Source: Wenxinia saemankumensis (GTDB lineage: Bacteria > Pseudomonadota > Alphaproteobacteria > Rhodobacterales > Rhodobacteraceae). Taken from it: a stretch of 64,000 nt of DNA. The stretch is taken from assembly GCF_900141735.1 (NCBI RefSeq), contig NZ_FQYO01000001.1, forward strand, positions 186,001 to 250,000, in the 5' to 3' direction. Shown piece by piece: positions 38,021 through 47,156 of this stretch. How positions within the stretch are numbered: the stretch's first letter is position 1; each line of letters starts with the position of its first letter. The translations under genes were made by a program, and so were the position numbers. The notes below the pieces were generated by a model. That model was not told where the DNA came from and searched no databases. It saw nothing but the letters and a program-made list of their open reading frames with translations.

Positions 38021-39034
38021 ATGGACCAGCTTCCCGATCCCGTCGCCCTGACCGCCGACCCCTCGCGCACCCGGCGCTTCGTCTTCGTGCTGCTGCCGCG
38101 GTTCACGATGCTCTGCTTCGCCAGCGCGGTGGAGGCGCTGCGGATCGCCAACCGGATGGCGGGGCGCGAGCTCTACACCTGGCGGCTGATCGGCGAGGGC
38201 GGGACCGAGATGGCCTGCTCGGCCGGGATCTCGTTCCGCCTGCAGGGCGATCTCGACGAACTTGGACGCGACGACACGGTGATGGTCTGCGGCGGCATCG
38301 ACGTGCAGGAGGCGACGACGAAGCGCGTCGTCAGCTGGCTGCGGCGCGAGGCGCGGCGCGGCCTGCCGATCGCGGGTCTCTGCACCGCCGGCTACACGCT
38401 GGCGAAGGCCGGCCTGCTCGACGGCAAGCGCGCGACGATCCACTGGGAGAACCAGGACAGCTTCGCCGAGGAGTTCGAGGACGTGCTCCTGACCAAGGCC
38501 GTCTTCGCGGTCGACGGCAACCGGATCACGACGGCCGGCGGCACCGCCTCGATCGACATGATGCTGAAGATCATCGCCGACGACTGGGGCGAGGATCTGG
38601 CCAACGCGGTGGCCGACCAGCTGATCTACTCCTCGATCCGCACCGACCAGGACACGCAGCGCCTCTCCACCCCGACCCGGATCGGCGTGCGCCACCCCAA
38701 GCTCAGCCGCGTCATCCAGCGGATGGAGCAGGCGATCGAGGACCCGATCTCGCCCGCCGTCCTGGCGCAGGAGGTCGACATGTCGACCCGCCAGCTCGAG
38801 CGGCTGTTCCGCCGCTATCTCAGCCGCAGCCCCAAGCGCTACTACATGGAGCTGCGCCTCGCCCGGGCCCGCAACCTGCTGATGCAGACCGACATGAGCG
38901 TGATCAACGTCGCGCTCGCCTGCGGCTTCACCTCGCCGTCGCATTTCTCGAAATGCTACCGGGCGCATTACGCGACCACCCCCTACCGCGAGCGGGGCAG
39001 CCACGCGTCGAAGGACGCAGCGGCGGGTCTCTAG
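38021..39034 (+). CDS. GlxA-family AraC-type transcriptional regulator
   Basis: A 337-residue regulator with an N-terminal class I glutamine-amidotransferase-like domain (about 20-200; nucleophile-elbow-like sequence GLCTAGYTLAKAGLL) and a C-terminal AraC helix-turn-helix pair (VLAQEVDMSTRQLERLFRRY and VALACGFTSPSHFSKCYRAH). Members often control catabolism or uptake of quaternary amines and amino acids. The ABC importer gene follows 146 bp later on the same strand and may be its target. The start could also be the GTG at 38015. Confidence 0.88.
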   Translation: MDQLPDPVALTADPSRTRRFVFVLLPRFTMLCFASAVEALRIANRMAGRELYTWRLIGEGGTEMACSAGISFRLQGDLDELGRDDTVMVCGGIDVQEATTKRVVSWLRREARRGLPIAGLCTAGYTLAKAGLLDGKRATIHWENQDSFAEEFEDVLLTKAVFAVDGNRITTAGGTASIDMMLKIIADDWGEDLANAVADQLIYSSIRTDQDTQRLSTPTRIGVRHPKLSRVIQRMEQAIEDPISPAVLAQEVDMSTRQLERLFRRYLSRSPKRYYMELRLARARNLLMQTDMSVINVALACGFTSPSHFSKCYRAHYATTPYRERGSHASKDAAAGL

Positions 39035-39180
39035 GGCGTTGCGCGGCCTCGGCGAAGGCGCCGGCCGCAACGTCGCGCGCCCTTCGGCATGAAGCCGCTT
39101 GCCCCCGTTTGGGCCATTGCATAGCGTCCCGCGCAGAACGCCGCCCAAGGCGTCGTCGACAGACATCAGGGAGAGACCCC

Positions 39181-40374
39181 ATGAAGAAGATCCTTCTCGC
39201 TTCCGCCGCGACCGCGCTCGTCGCCGGGGCCGTGTCCGCGCAGGATGCCGATCCGGTCCGGATCGGAATCATCCTCGGCTTCACCGGCCCGCTGGAATCG
39301 ATCACGCCCGCCATGGCGGCCGGCGCCGAGCTGGCCATCGCCGAGGTGAACGAGGCCGGCGGCCTGCTGGAGGGCCGCATGGTCGAGCCCGTGCGCGCCG
39401 ACAGCACCTGCATCGACAGCGCCGCCGCCACCGCCGCGGCCGAGCGCCTGGTGACCACCGATGGCGTCGCCGCGATCATGGGCGCGGACTGCTCGGGCGT
39501 GACCGGCGCGATTTTGCAGAACGTCGCGCGGCCGAACGGCGTGCTGATGATCTCCCCCTCCGCCACCTCGCCGGGCCTGACCGATGCCGAGGACGACAAC
39601 CTGTTCTTCCGGACCGCCCCGTCCGACGCCCGGCAGGGCGTTGTGATGGCCGAGGTCCTGCAGGAGCGCGGGATCACCGAGGTCGCCCTGACCTACACCA
39701 ACAACGATTACGGCCAGGGCCTCGCCGACGCCTTCACCGCGGCCTTCGAGGAGACCGGCGGCACCGTCACGATCTCGGCCAGCCACGAGGACGGCAAGGC
39801 CGACTATTCGGCCGAGGTGGGCGCGCTCGCCTCCGCGGGCGGCGAGATGCTGGTCGTGGCCGGCTATACCGACCAGGGCGGCAAGGGCATCATCCAGAAC
39901 GCCCTCGATGTCGGCGCCTTCGACGCCTTCTTCCTGCCCGACGGCATGGTCGGACAGGTGATCGTGGACGAGCTCGGCTCGGGCCTCGAGACCTCCGTCG
40001 GCACCCTGCCCGGCACCGACAGCGCGGGCGCCGAGACGTTCCAGGGCCTCGCCACCGAGGCCGGGTTCGACGGCACCGGCGCCTATGCCGGGGAGAGCTA
40101 CGACGCCGCCGCGCTGATGATGCTTGGCATGGCCGCCGCCGGGTCGACCGACAGCGCCGCCGTCTCGGCCACGATCATGGATCTCGCCAACGCCCCCGGC
40201 GAAGAGATCCTGCCCGGCCAGCTCGGCCGCGCGCTCGAGCTGATCGCCGCCGGCGAGGACATCGACTATGTCGGCGCGACGGCGGTCGAGCTGATCGAGG
40301 GCGGCGAGAGCGCGGGCAATTTCCGCGAGGTCGAGTTCACGGACGGCTCGATCGAGACCGTGAACTTCCGCTGA
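39181..40374 (+). CDS. ABC transporter substrate-binding protein, branched-chain amino-acid type
   Basis: A 397-residue periplasmic type I binding protein with a signal peptide (MKKILLASAATALVAGAVSAQ). The fold begins VRIGIILGFTGPLESITPAM and includes the ligand loops SPSATSPGLTD and TYTNNDYGQGLADAF. It is followed by two ATPase genes and two permease genes of the same importer. The pocket does not tell me the exact ligand; branched-chain amino acids, urea and amides are all handled by this class. Confidence 0.9.
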   Translation: MKKILLASAATALVAGAVSAQDADPVRIGIILGFTGPLESITPAMAAGAELAIAEVNEAGGLLEGRMVEPVRADSTCIDSAAATAAAERLVTTDGVAAIMGADCSGVTGAILQNVARPNGVLMISPSATSPGLTDAEDDNLFFRTAPSDARQGVVMAEVLQERGITEVALTYTNNDYGQGLADAFTAAFEETGGTVTISASHEDGKADYSAEVGALASAGGEMLVVAGYTDQGGKGIIQNALDVGAFDAFFLPDGMVGQVIVDELGSGLETSVGTLPGTDSAGAETFQGLATEAGFDGTGAYAGESYDAAALMMLGMAAAGSTDSAAVSATIMDLANAPGEEILPGQLGRALELIAAGEDIDYVGATAVELIEGGESAGNFREVEFTDGSIETVNFR

Positions 40375-40418
40375 TCGGCTGAGAAACAGGCGCGGGCGGC
40401 CCCCTCCCGGGGTCGCCC

Positions 40419-41237
40419 GTGGCTTTAGGTGCGAAGGACAAGTCCTTGATCCGGGTCGAGAACCTCCACAAGCATTTCGGCGGATTCCACGCGGTCGACG
40501 GCGCGAGCCTCGAGATCCGCGCGGGCACGATCACGGGCCTGATCGGGCCGAACGGCGCCGGCAAGACCACGCTGTTCAACGTGATCGCCGGCCGGCTGTC
40601 GCCCACGTCGGGCCGCGTGACCATGGCGGGCGAGGACATCACCGGCCTGCCGCCGCACGCTCTCTTCGGAAAGGGGCTGCTCCGCACCTTCCAGATCGCG
40701 CACGAGTTCGGCTCGATGAGCGTGCGCGAGAACCTGATGATGGTGCCGCCCGGCCAGGCCGGCGAGACGCTGTGGAACGCCTGGTTCGCCCGATCGCGCA
40801 TCGCGCGGGAGGAGGAGGCGTTGCTGCGCAAGGCCGACGAGGTGCTCGACTTCCTCACGATCTCGCATCTGAAGGACGAGAAGGCCGGCAACCTGTCCGG
40901 CGGACAGAAGAAGCTGCTGGAACTCGGCCGCACGATGATGGTCGATGCCCGCATCGTCTTCCTCGACGAGGTCGGCGCGGGCGTGAACCGCACCCTGCTC
41001 AACACGATCGGCGACGCCATCGTGCGCCTTAACCGCGAGCGGGGCTACACGTTCTGCGTGATCGAACACGACATGGATTTCATCAAGCGCCTCTGCGATC
41101 CCGTCATCGTCATGGCCGAGGGCCGCGTGCTGGCGGAAGGGTCGGCCGACCAGATCATGGCCGACGAGCGCGTGATCGAGGCCTATCTGGGCACGGGGCT
41201 GAAGAACAAGGACGCAGCGGCGGGGGCGACGGCATGA
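40419..41237 (+). CDS. livG: Branched-chain amino-acid-type ABC transporter ATP-binding protein (LivG)
   Basis: A 272-residue ATPase with Walker A GPNGAGKTT, the LivG-specific long loop before the signature NLSGGQKKLLELGR, and the switch His in VIEHDMDF. The Walker B end reads FLDEVGAGVN instead of the usual DEP, keeping the catalytic Glu. It starts at a GTG. It overlaps livF by 4 bp. Confidence 0.92.
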   Translation: MALGAKDKSLIRVENLHKHFGGFHAVDGASLEIRAGTITGLIGPNGAGKTTLFNVIAGRLSPTSGRVTMAGEDITGLPPHALFGKGLLRTFQIAHEFGSMSVRENLMMVPPGQAGETLWNAWFARSRIAREEEALLRKADEVLDFLTISHLKDEKAGNLSGGQKKLLELGRTMMVDARIVFLDEVGAGVNRTLLNTIGDAIVRLNRERGYTFCVIEHDMDFIKRLCDPVIVMAEGRVLAEGSADQIMADERVIEAYLGTGLKNKDAAAGATA

Positions 41238-42079
41238 GCGATCCCTATGGCAGCCGCGGCAACAACGACCGGTCGATCACCAAGTCGAACGAACCGCTCG
41301 GCGGCGTGTCCGGCGACATCGCCGGGACGGGGCCCGCGGCCGATGGCGGCGCGGCGGCGAGTGCCGCCGGCACCGCCTTCCTCGCCGGCGAGGGGATGAC
41401 CGGCGGCTACGGACGCGGCGCGGACATCCTCCACGGCTGCACCGTCGCCGTCGACAGGGGCCGGATCGCCGTGATCGTCGGCCCCAACGGGGCGGGCAAG
41501 TCCACGGCGATGAAGGCCGTCTTCGGCATGCTGACCCTGCGCGCGGGCCGCGTGGTGATCGACGGCGAGGACATCACCCACCTGTCCCCGCAGGACCGGG
41601 TGGCGAAGGGCATGGCCTTCGTGCCGCAGACATCGAACATCTTCCCCTCGATGAGCGTGGAGGAGAATCTCGAGATGGGCGCCTTCCTGCGGCGCGACGA
41701 CATCCGGGGCACGATGGCGCAGGTCTACGACCTGTTCCCCATCCTCAAGGAGAAGCGCCGCCAGAATGCGGGCGAACTCTCGGGCGGGCAGCGACAGCAG
41801 GTCGCCGTGGGCCGGGCGCTGATGACGCAGCCGAAGGTCCTGATGCTGGACGAGCCGACGGCGGGCGTGTCGCCCATCGTGATGGACGAGCTCTTCGACC
41901 GGATCATCGAGGTCGCGCGCACCGGCGTGACCATCCTGATGGTCGAGCAGAACGCCCGGCAGGCGCTGGAGATCGCCGATATCGGCTACGTGCTGGTCCA
42001 GGGCGCGAACGCCCATACCGGGACCGGCGCGGAGCTGCTGGCCGATCCGGTCGTGCGCCGGACCTTCCTGGGGGGATGA
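41234..42079 (+). CDS. livF: Branched-chain amino-acid-type ABC transporter ATP-binding protein (LivF)
   Basis: A 281-residue ATPase with Walker A GPNGAGKSTAMK, Q-loop in VPQTSNIFPSMS (LivF-like), signature LSGGQRQQVAVGRA and Walker B LMLDEPTAGVSP. An unusual N-terminal extension of about 45 residues, polar then Gly/Ala-rich, precedes the ATPase core. The start overlaps livG and its end overlaps the next open frame by 4 bp. Confidence 0.92.
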   Translation: MSDPYGSRGNNDRSITKSNEPLGGVSGDIAGTGPAADGGAAASAAGTAFLAGEGMTGGYGRGADILHGCTVAVDRGRIAVIVGPNGAGKSTAMKAVFGMLTLRAGRVVIDGEDITHLSPQDRVAKGMAFVPQTSNIFPSMSVEENLEMGAFLRRDDIRGTMAQVYDLFPILKEKRRQNAGELSGGQRQQVAVGRALMTQPKVLMLDEPTAGVSPIVMDELFDRIIEVARTGVTILMVEQNARQALEIADIGYVLVQGANAHTGTGAELLADPVVRRTFLGG

Positions 42080-42549
42080 GGATGCGGCGACGTCCGGGCG
42101 GGGCGCGGGCGGAGGCGGGGGGAGCCTCCGGCGGGAGTATTTGGCGCAAGATAAGAGCCGCTCGCCCTCCGGCCTGGCCGGGTGTCCTGGCTGCGCTCGC
42201 GGCGGGGCCCGCGCAGGCGGAGGGCGCGGTGGTGGAGCTGCGATGCGCCGTCACCACGGCCTGCGAGGCGGAAACGGGCACCTGCAGGGCAGGCGCGGGC
42301 GACCGCGAGGTCACGCTCGCCCCCACCGGCACGTCGGATTCTGCCTCCTACTGGGATGTCACGATCGACGGGCGCACCTTTCCGGCGATGACCTCCACCG
42401 CGCTCGGCCCCTGGCAGTGGGAGGAGAGCGCGCAGGACAGCGCCTGGCTCTTTCCGTCGGGCCCCTCCTCGATGATGCTGGTCCGCCAGAGGATCGCCGG
42501 GGACGAGCTGTCCACCACGACCGAATACCTGTCCTGCGAGGAGGGCTGA
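42076..42549 (+). CDS. Small secreted cysteine-containing protein, start uncertain
   Basis: The region from about 42160 encodes a plausible signal-peptide end (PGVLAALAAGPAQA) followed by a compact exported domain (about 105 residues) with four cysteines (LRCAVTTACEAETGTC... and a final YLSCEEG). I do not recognise the family. The only ATG codons in frame are at 42076 and 42082, and the first 25 codons run straight through copy B of the dispersed 3'-end element. So either the protein has an odd N-terminus, starts at a non-standard codon, or its original start was replaced. It lies between livF and livH on the same strand. Confidence 0.55.
   Translation: MRMRRRPGGARAEAGGASGGSIWRKIRAARPPAWPGVLAALAAGPAQAEGAVVELRCAVTTACEAETGTCRAGAGDREVTLAPTGTSDSASYWDVTIDGRTFPAMTSTALGPWQWEESAQDSAWLFPSGPSSMMLVRQRIAGDELSTTTEYLSCEEG
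42110..42158 (+). repeat. Dispersed 3'-end structured element, copy B
   Basis: Hairpin CGGAGGC (42110-42116) with GCCTCCG (42124-42130), then GGGAGTATTTGG and GCAAGATAAGAGC. It lies 31 bp after livF in the gene's orientation, but inside the next open frame. Only one hairpin is clear here. Confidence 0.7.
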
Positions 42550-42583
42550 CGCGCATGACCATCCGATCCGGGGCCCGCGCCTG

Positions 42584-43597
42584 ATGGAACTTCTGAACGC
42601 GCTCGTGGCGCTTGCCAATTACGTGGTGATCCCCGCCGTGGCCTACGGCTCGCAGCTCGCCCTCGGCGCGCTGGGGGTCACGCTGGTCTACGGCATCCTG
42701 CGCTTCTCGAACTTCGCGCATGGCGACACGATGGCCTTCGGGACGACCATCGCGATCTTCTTCACCTGGGCCTTCCAGGGGCTGGGCGTGACGCTCGGGC
42801 CGCTGCCGACGGCCCTGCTCGCCCTGCCCCTCGGCATCGCGGGCTGCGCGCTCTTCGTCCTGGGCACCGACAAGGTGATCTACCGCTTCTATCGACGGCA
42901 GCGGGCCGCGCCGGTGATCCTGGTGATCGTCTCGATGGGCGTGATGTTCGTGATGAACGGCGTCGTGCGGTTCATGATCGGGGTGGACGACCAGAACTTC
43001 GCGGACGGGGCGCGCTTCGTCATCGACGCGCGCAGCTTCCGCGACGCGACGGGCCTCGACGAGCCCCTGGTCCTGCGCCTGCCGACGCTCATCACGCTGG
43101 TCACGGCGGCCATCGCGGTCGCGCTGCTGTTCTGGTTCCTGAACCGCACCCGCACCGGCAAGTCGATGCGCGCCTTCTCGGACAACGAGGATCTGGCGCT
43201 GCTCTCCGGCATCAATCCCGAGCGGGTGGTCATGGTGACCTGGATCATCGTCGCCGCCCTCGCCACCACGGCGGGCGTGCTCTACGGGCTGGAGAAGTCG
43301 TTCAAGCCCTTCGTCTACTTCCAGCTCCTGCTGCCGATCTTCGCCTCCGCCATCGTCGGCGGGCTCGGCAACCCGGTCGGCGCGGTGGTCGGCGGCTTCG
43401 TCATCGCCTTCTCCGAGGTCGGGATCACCTATGCCTGGAAGAAGGTGCTGGAATACCTCGCCCCGACCGAGGCGCTGGAGCCGTCCGGCCTCGTCCAGCT
43501 GCTCTCCACCGACTACAAGTTCGCGGTCTCCTTCGCGATCCTGATCCTCGTCCTGCTGTTCCGGCCCACGGGCCTCTTCAAGGGGCAAAGCGTATGA
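42584..43597 (+). CDS. livH: Branched-chain amino-acid-type ABC transporter permease (LivH)
   Basis: A 337-residue permease with eight or nine predicted helices. LivH features: GVTLVYGILRFSNFAHGD near the N-terminus, the ATPase-contact loop AFSDNEDLALLSGINPERV, and IVGGLGNPVGAVVGG. It overlaps livM by 4 bp. Confidence 0.93.
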   Translation: MELLNALVALANYVVIPAVAYGSQLALGALGVTLVYGILRFSNFAHGDTMAFGTTIAIFFTWAFQGLGVTLGPLPTALLALPLGIAGCALFVLGTDKVIYRFYRRQRAAPVILVIVSMGVMFVMNGVVRFMIGVDDQNFADGARFVIDARSFRDATGLDEPLVLRLPTLITLVTAAIAVALLFWFLNRTRTGKSMRAFSDNEDLALLSGINPERVVMVTWIIVAALATTAGVLYGLEKSFKPFVYFQLLLPIFASAIVGGLGNPVGAVVGGFVIAFSEVGITYAWKKVLEYLAPTEALEPSGLVQLLSTDYKFAVSFAILILVLLFRPTGLFKGQSV

Positions 43598-44934
43598 GCG
43601 CCGTCACCGACACGAGACACGAGGGCGTGGAGCGCGGCTGGGCGCGCGGCGCCATTCTCTTCGCGGGGATGGCCGCGCTGCTGGCGATCACCGGCGCCAC
43701 GATGAGCTGGAACGTCGCGCTCACGGTCCTGAACATGGGGCTGGTGAGCGGGATCATGGCGCTCGGCGTCAACCTGCAATGGGGCTTCGCGGGGCTCTTC
43801 AACATCGGGGTGATGGGGTTCCTCGCGCTCGGCGGCCTGGCCTGCGTGCTGGTCGCCATGCCCCCTACGGGCGAGGCCTGGGCGGCGGGCGGGCTGCGCC
43901 TGATGGCGGGCCTGGCGCTCGGGGCGGGAACCGTGGTCGCGGCGGTGCTGCTCTGGGGACGGATGTCGCCCGGGCGGGCGCGCACGCTCGCGATGCTGGC
44001 CGTGCTGGTGGGCGGGTTCTTCCTCTACCGCGCGGTCCTCGACCCGGCCGTCGCGGCGGTGGAATCGGTCGATTCGGCCTCGACGGGGTATCTCGGCGGC
44101 CTCGGCCTGCCGATCCTGCTGGCCTGGCCCGTGGGCGGGCTGGTCGCGGCGGGCGGGGCCTGGATCATCGGCAAGATCGCCCCCGGCCTGCGCTCGGACT
44201 ACCTCGCCATCGCCACGCTCGGCATCGCCGAGATCATAATCGCGATCCTCAAGAACGAGGACTGGCTGGCGCGCGGCGTGAAGAACGTCTCGGGCCTGCC
44301 CCGGCCGGTGCCGCTGGAGGTCGACCTGCAGGCCTCTCAGGGCTTCGTGGACCGCGCCGCGAGCCTCGGCCTCGACCCCGTCACGGCCTCCACCCTCTGG
44401 GTGAAGGGGCTCTACGGGCTGCTCTTCGCGGCCGTCCTGCTGATCCTGCTGTGGCTGGCGCAGATGGCGCTGAACTCGCCCTGGGGGCGGATGATGCGCG
44501 CGATCCGCGACAACGAGGTCGCGGCCGAGGCGATGGGCAAGGACGTGACCCGCCGCCACCTGCAGATCTTCATCCTCGGCAGCGCGATCCTCGGCATCGC
44601 GGGGGCGATGATGACGACGCTGGACGGGCAGCTGACGCCGGGCACCTACCAGCCGCTGCGCTTCACCTTCCTGATCTGGGTCATGGTCATCGTCGGCGGG
44701 TCGGGCAACAATTTCGGCGCGGTCCTGGGCGGCATGCTGATCTGGTGGCTCTGGGTCATGGTCGAGCCGATGGGCCTGTGGCTGATGGGCGCGATCACCG
44801 CCCCGATGCCGGACGGGCTGTGGCTGAAGGACCACCTGCAGGACGCCGCCGCCCACATGCGCCTCCTGACGATGGGACTGGTGCTGCTGCTGGTGCTGCG
44901 GTTCTCGCCGAGGGGCCTGCTGCCGGAGCGGTGA
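43594..44934 (+). CDS. livM: Branched-chain amino-acid-type ABC transporter permease (LivM)
   Basis: A 446-residue permease with about ten helices. LivM features: LGVNLQWGFAGLFNIGVMGF, YLAIATLGIAEIII, the contact loop MMRAIRDNEVAAEAMGKDV and the end MVIVGGSGNNFGAVLGG. It is longer than average because of extra helices between about residues 110 and 190. Last gene of the importer operon, convergent with the excalibur gene 19 bp away. Confidence 0.93.
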   Translation: MSAVTDTRHEGVERGWARGAILFAGMAALLAITGATMSWNVALTVLNMGLVSGIMALGVNLQWGFAGLFNIGVMGFLALGGLACVLVAMPPTGEAWAAGGLRLMAGLALGAGTVVAAVLLWGRMSPGRARTLAMLAVLVGGFFLYRAVLDPAVAAVESVDSASTGYLGGLGLPILLAWPVGGLVAAGGAWIIGKIAPGLRSDYLAIATLGIAEIIIAILKNEDWLARGVKNVSGLPRPVPLEVDLQASQGFVDRAASLGLDPVTASTLWVKGLYGLLFAAVLLILLWLAQMALNSPWGRMMRAIRDNEVAAEAMGKDVTRRHLQIFILGSAILGIAGAMMTTLDGQLTPGTYQPLRFTFLIWVMVIVGGSGNNFGAVLGGMLIWWLWVMVEPMGLWLMGAITAPMPDGLWLKDHLQDAAAHMRLLTMGLVLLLVLRFSPRGLLPER

Positions 44935-44953
44935 TCCCCGCTCCGCCGCCGCC

Positions 44954-45235
44954 TCACTCGCAGCGGCGGGAGCAGAGGCTTTCGCAGGGGATTCCGTCTC
45001 CATCTCCATCGCGTGCCGTATGGCCGCATTGTATCAGCTTGTAGCACGCTTCGGCGCAACTCGAGATCTGGCCGCAGGTGAGGTTGCGGCAGTCGAAGGC
45101 TTGCGCTGTCAGAAAGGGCGCAAGAAGCGGGTGATCGAGCGTCGCCGGCACGACCTCCCGGCCCGGCCCCTCGTCGGCGGAAGACGCCACTGCCGGAAGC
45201 GACAGGGAAAGGGCGAGGCAGAACGCGCGAATCAT
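44954..45235 (-). CDS. Excalibur-domain exported protein
   Basis: A 93-residue protein: signal peptide (about 19 residues, ending AVASSA), then a short Cys-rich domain with six cysteines that ends in the excalibur calcium-binding pattern RDGDGDGIPCESLC. Such domains occur in surface or periplasmic proteins. It is divergent from psuK, and a perfect CtrA-type box lies 24 bp upstream of its start. Confidence 0.8.
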   Translation of the reverse strand: MIRAFCLALSLSLPAVASSADEGPGREVVPATLDHPLLAPFLTAQAFDCRNLTCGQISSCAEACYKLIQCGHTARDGDGDGIPCESLCSRRCE

Positions 45236-45259
45236 GCTTCGGTCCCCGTCGGATCAAGG

Positions 45260-45275
45260 TTAAGAAATTGTTAAC
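45260..45275. promoter_or_regulatory. CtrA-type box
   Basis: TTAA-GAAATTG-TTAAC, a perfect match to the full CtrA motif TTAA-N7-TTAAC, readable on both strands. It sits 24 bp from the excalibur start and 82 bp from the psuK start, between divergent genes. AT-rich in a GC-rich background. Confidence 0.65.
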
Positions 45276-45357
45276 GTCCCGGGGCGGGCCTGCCTATCTC
45301 CGACATCGCGGTCGCCGACGCCTTGACCGTCTCTCCCGCCTCGCCCATTGCCCCCCC

Positions 45358-46251
45358 ATGACAGACCGTCCCGACATCCTTTGCATCGGCGCCGTCCTGT
45401 GGGACATCATCGGGCGCACGCCCGCCCATATGCGCGTCGGCTCGGACGTGCCCGGGCGCATCGTCCGCCTGCCCGGCGGGGTCGCGATGAACATCGCGAT
45501 GACCCTGGTGCGCTACGCGATGAGCCCGGCCCTGCTGACCGTCGTCGGCCGCGACGCCGAAGGGGACGAGCTGCTGGCCCGGGCCGGGGCGATGGGGCTG
45601 GAGACCGCCCATGTCTACCGCTCGGACGACCTGCCCACCGATCGCTACATGGCGATCGAGGGGGGCAACGGCCTGATCGCCGCCGTGGCCGATGCCCATT
45701 CGCTGGAGCGGGCGGGCGCGCGCATCCTCGCCCCGCTCGAGGACGGCCGCCTCGGCACCGCCGCGACCCCCTGGGACGGGCCGGTCGCGCTGGACGGCAA
45801 CCTGACCGAGGCGCTGCTGCACGAGATCGCGCGCTCGCCGCTCTTCGCCGCCGCCGACCTGCGCGTGGCCCCCGCCAGCCCCGGCAAGGCCGAGCGGCTG
45901 CTCGCCCTGCTCGGCCATCCGGGCGCGACGCTCTACGTCAATCTCGAGGAGGCGGGCCTGCTCTGCCACGAGAGCTTCGACGGGGCCGAGGATGCCGCCC
46001 GCGCCCTCGTCGCGCGGGGCGCCGCGCGGGCGCTCGTCACGAATGGCGGCGCGATGGCCGCCGAGGCGACGCCCGAGCGATGCCTCACCGCCCAGCCGCC
46101 CGAGGTCCTCGTCACCCGCGTGACCGGCGCGGGCGACACCTTCATGGCCGCCCATATCGCCAGCGAACGGGAGGGGCGCGATCCCGACGCCGCCCTCGCC
46201 CGGGCGCTGAAGGCCGCCGCCGACTACGTTTCCGGAGATCCCGCCTCATGA
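45358..46251 (+). CDS. psuK: Pseudouridine kinase (PfkB family)
   Basis: A 297-residue PfkB-family sugar kinase. It has the N-terminal glycine motif RLPGGVAMNIAMTL and the catalytic RVTGAGDTFMAAHIA with the general-base Asp. Family membership alone is broad; the overlap by 4 bp with psuG makes pseudouridine the natural substrate, phosphorylated to pseudouridine 5'-phosphate. Confidence 0.88.
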   Translation: MTDRPDILCIGAVLWDIIGRTPAHMRVGSDVPGRIVRLPGGVAMNIAMTLVRYAMSPALLTVVGRDAEGDELLARAGAMGLETAHVYRSDDLPTDRYMAIEGGNGLIAAVADAHSLERAGARILAPLEDGRLGTAATPWDGPVALDGNLTEALLHEIARSPLFAAADLRVAPASPGKAERLLALLGHPGATLYVNLEEAGLLCHESFDGAEDAARALVARGAARALVTNGGAMAAEATPERCLTAQPPEVLVTRVTGAGDTFMAAHIASEREGRDPDAALARALKAAADYVSGDPAS

Positions 46252-47156
46252 CCCTGCCCCTCTCCCATTCGCCCGAGGTCGCCGAGGCCCGCGCCGCCGG
46301 CCGCCCCCTCGTCGCGCTCGAATCGACGATCATCACCCACGGCATGCCCTTTCCTCAGAACGTCGAGACGGCCCGCCGGGTCGAGGCGACGATCCGCGCG
46401 GGCGGCGCAATACCGGCCACCATCGCGGTGCTGGACGGCACGCTCCATGTCGGGCTGACGGAAGCCGAGCTGGACCGGCTGGGCGAGGCGCAGGGCGTGG
46501 CGAAACTCTCGCGCGCCGACCTCGCCGCCTGCATGGCGCGCGGCGGGACCGGGGCGACGACCGTGGCCGCGACGATGATCGCCGCCCGTCTCGCGGGGAT
46601 CGGCGTCTTCGCCACCGGCGGGATCGGCGGGGTCCATCGGGGCGCGGAGCAGAGCTGGGACGTCAGCGCCGACCTGCAGGAGCTGGCGCAGACCCCCGTC
46701 ACCGTTGTGGCGGCCGGGGCGAAGGCGATCCTCGACCTGCCCAAGACCTTCGAGGTGCTGGAGACGCTGGGCGTGCCGGTGATCGCCTATGGCCAGGACG
46801 CCATCCCCGCCTTCTGGTCGCGCGATTCGGACCTGCCCGCCCCGCTGCGGATGGAGACCGGGGCCGAGATCGCGGCCGCGCACCGGATGCGCGGCGCGCT
46901 CGGCCTGCCGGGCGGGCAGCTCGTCGTGAACCCGATCCCGCCGGAGGACGAGATCGGCCGCGACGTGATCGGTCCGATCGTCGAGCAGGCGCTCGAGGAT
47001 GCGGCGCGGGACGGGATCGCGGCCAAGGCCGTCACGCCCTACCTGCTCGACCGGATCTTCCACCTGACGGAGGGGCGCAGCCTGACCGCGAACATCGCGC
47101 TGGTGCTGAACAATGCGCGCCTCGGGGCGGAGATCGCGAAGGGGCTGGCGGACTAG
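46248..47156 (+). CDS. psuG: Pseudouridine-5'-phosphate glycosidase
   Basis: Breaks the C-C glycosidic bond of pseudouridine 5'-phosphate to uracil and ribose 5-phosphate. The 302-residue protein has VALESTIITHGMPFPQN at the start, GGTGATTVAATM, FATGGIGGVHRGAE and VVNPIPPEDEI, all characteristic of PsuG. Start 46248 overlaps the psuK stop. Confidence 0.95.
   Translation: MTLPLSHSPEVAEARAAGRPLVALESTIITHGMPFPQNVETARRVEATIRAGGAIPATIAVLDGTLHVGLTEAELDRLGEAQGVAKLSRADLAACMARGGTGATTVAATMIAARLAGIGVFATGGIGGVHRGAEQSWDVSADLQELAQTPVTVVAAGAKAILDLPKTFEVLETLGVPVIAYGQDAIPAFWSRDSDLPAPLRMETGAEIAAAHRMRGALGLPGGQLVVNPIPPEDEIGRDVIGPIVEQALEDAARDGIAAKAVTPYLLDRIFHLTEGRSLTANIALVLNNARLGAEIAKGLAD

Noticed and set aside
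43513-45009. Minus-strand frame of 498 codons opposite livM
   Set aside because: Antisense composition (Gln/Arg/His-rich), no motif, and livM is unambiguous.
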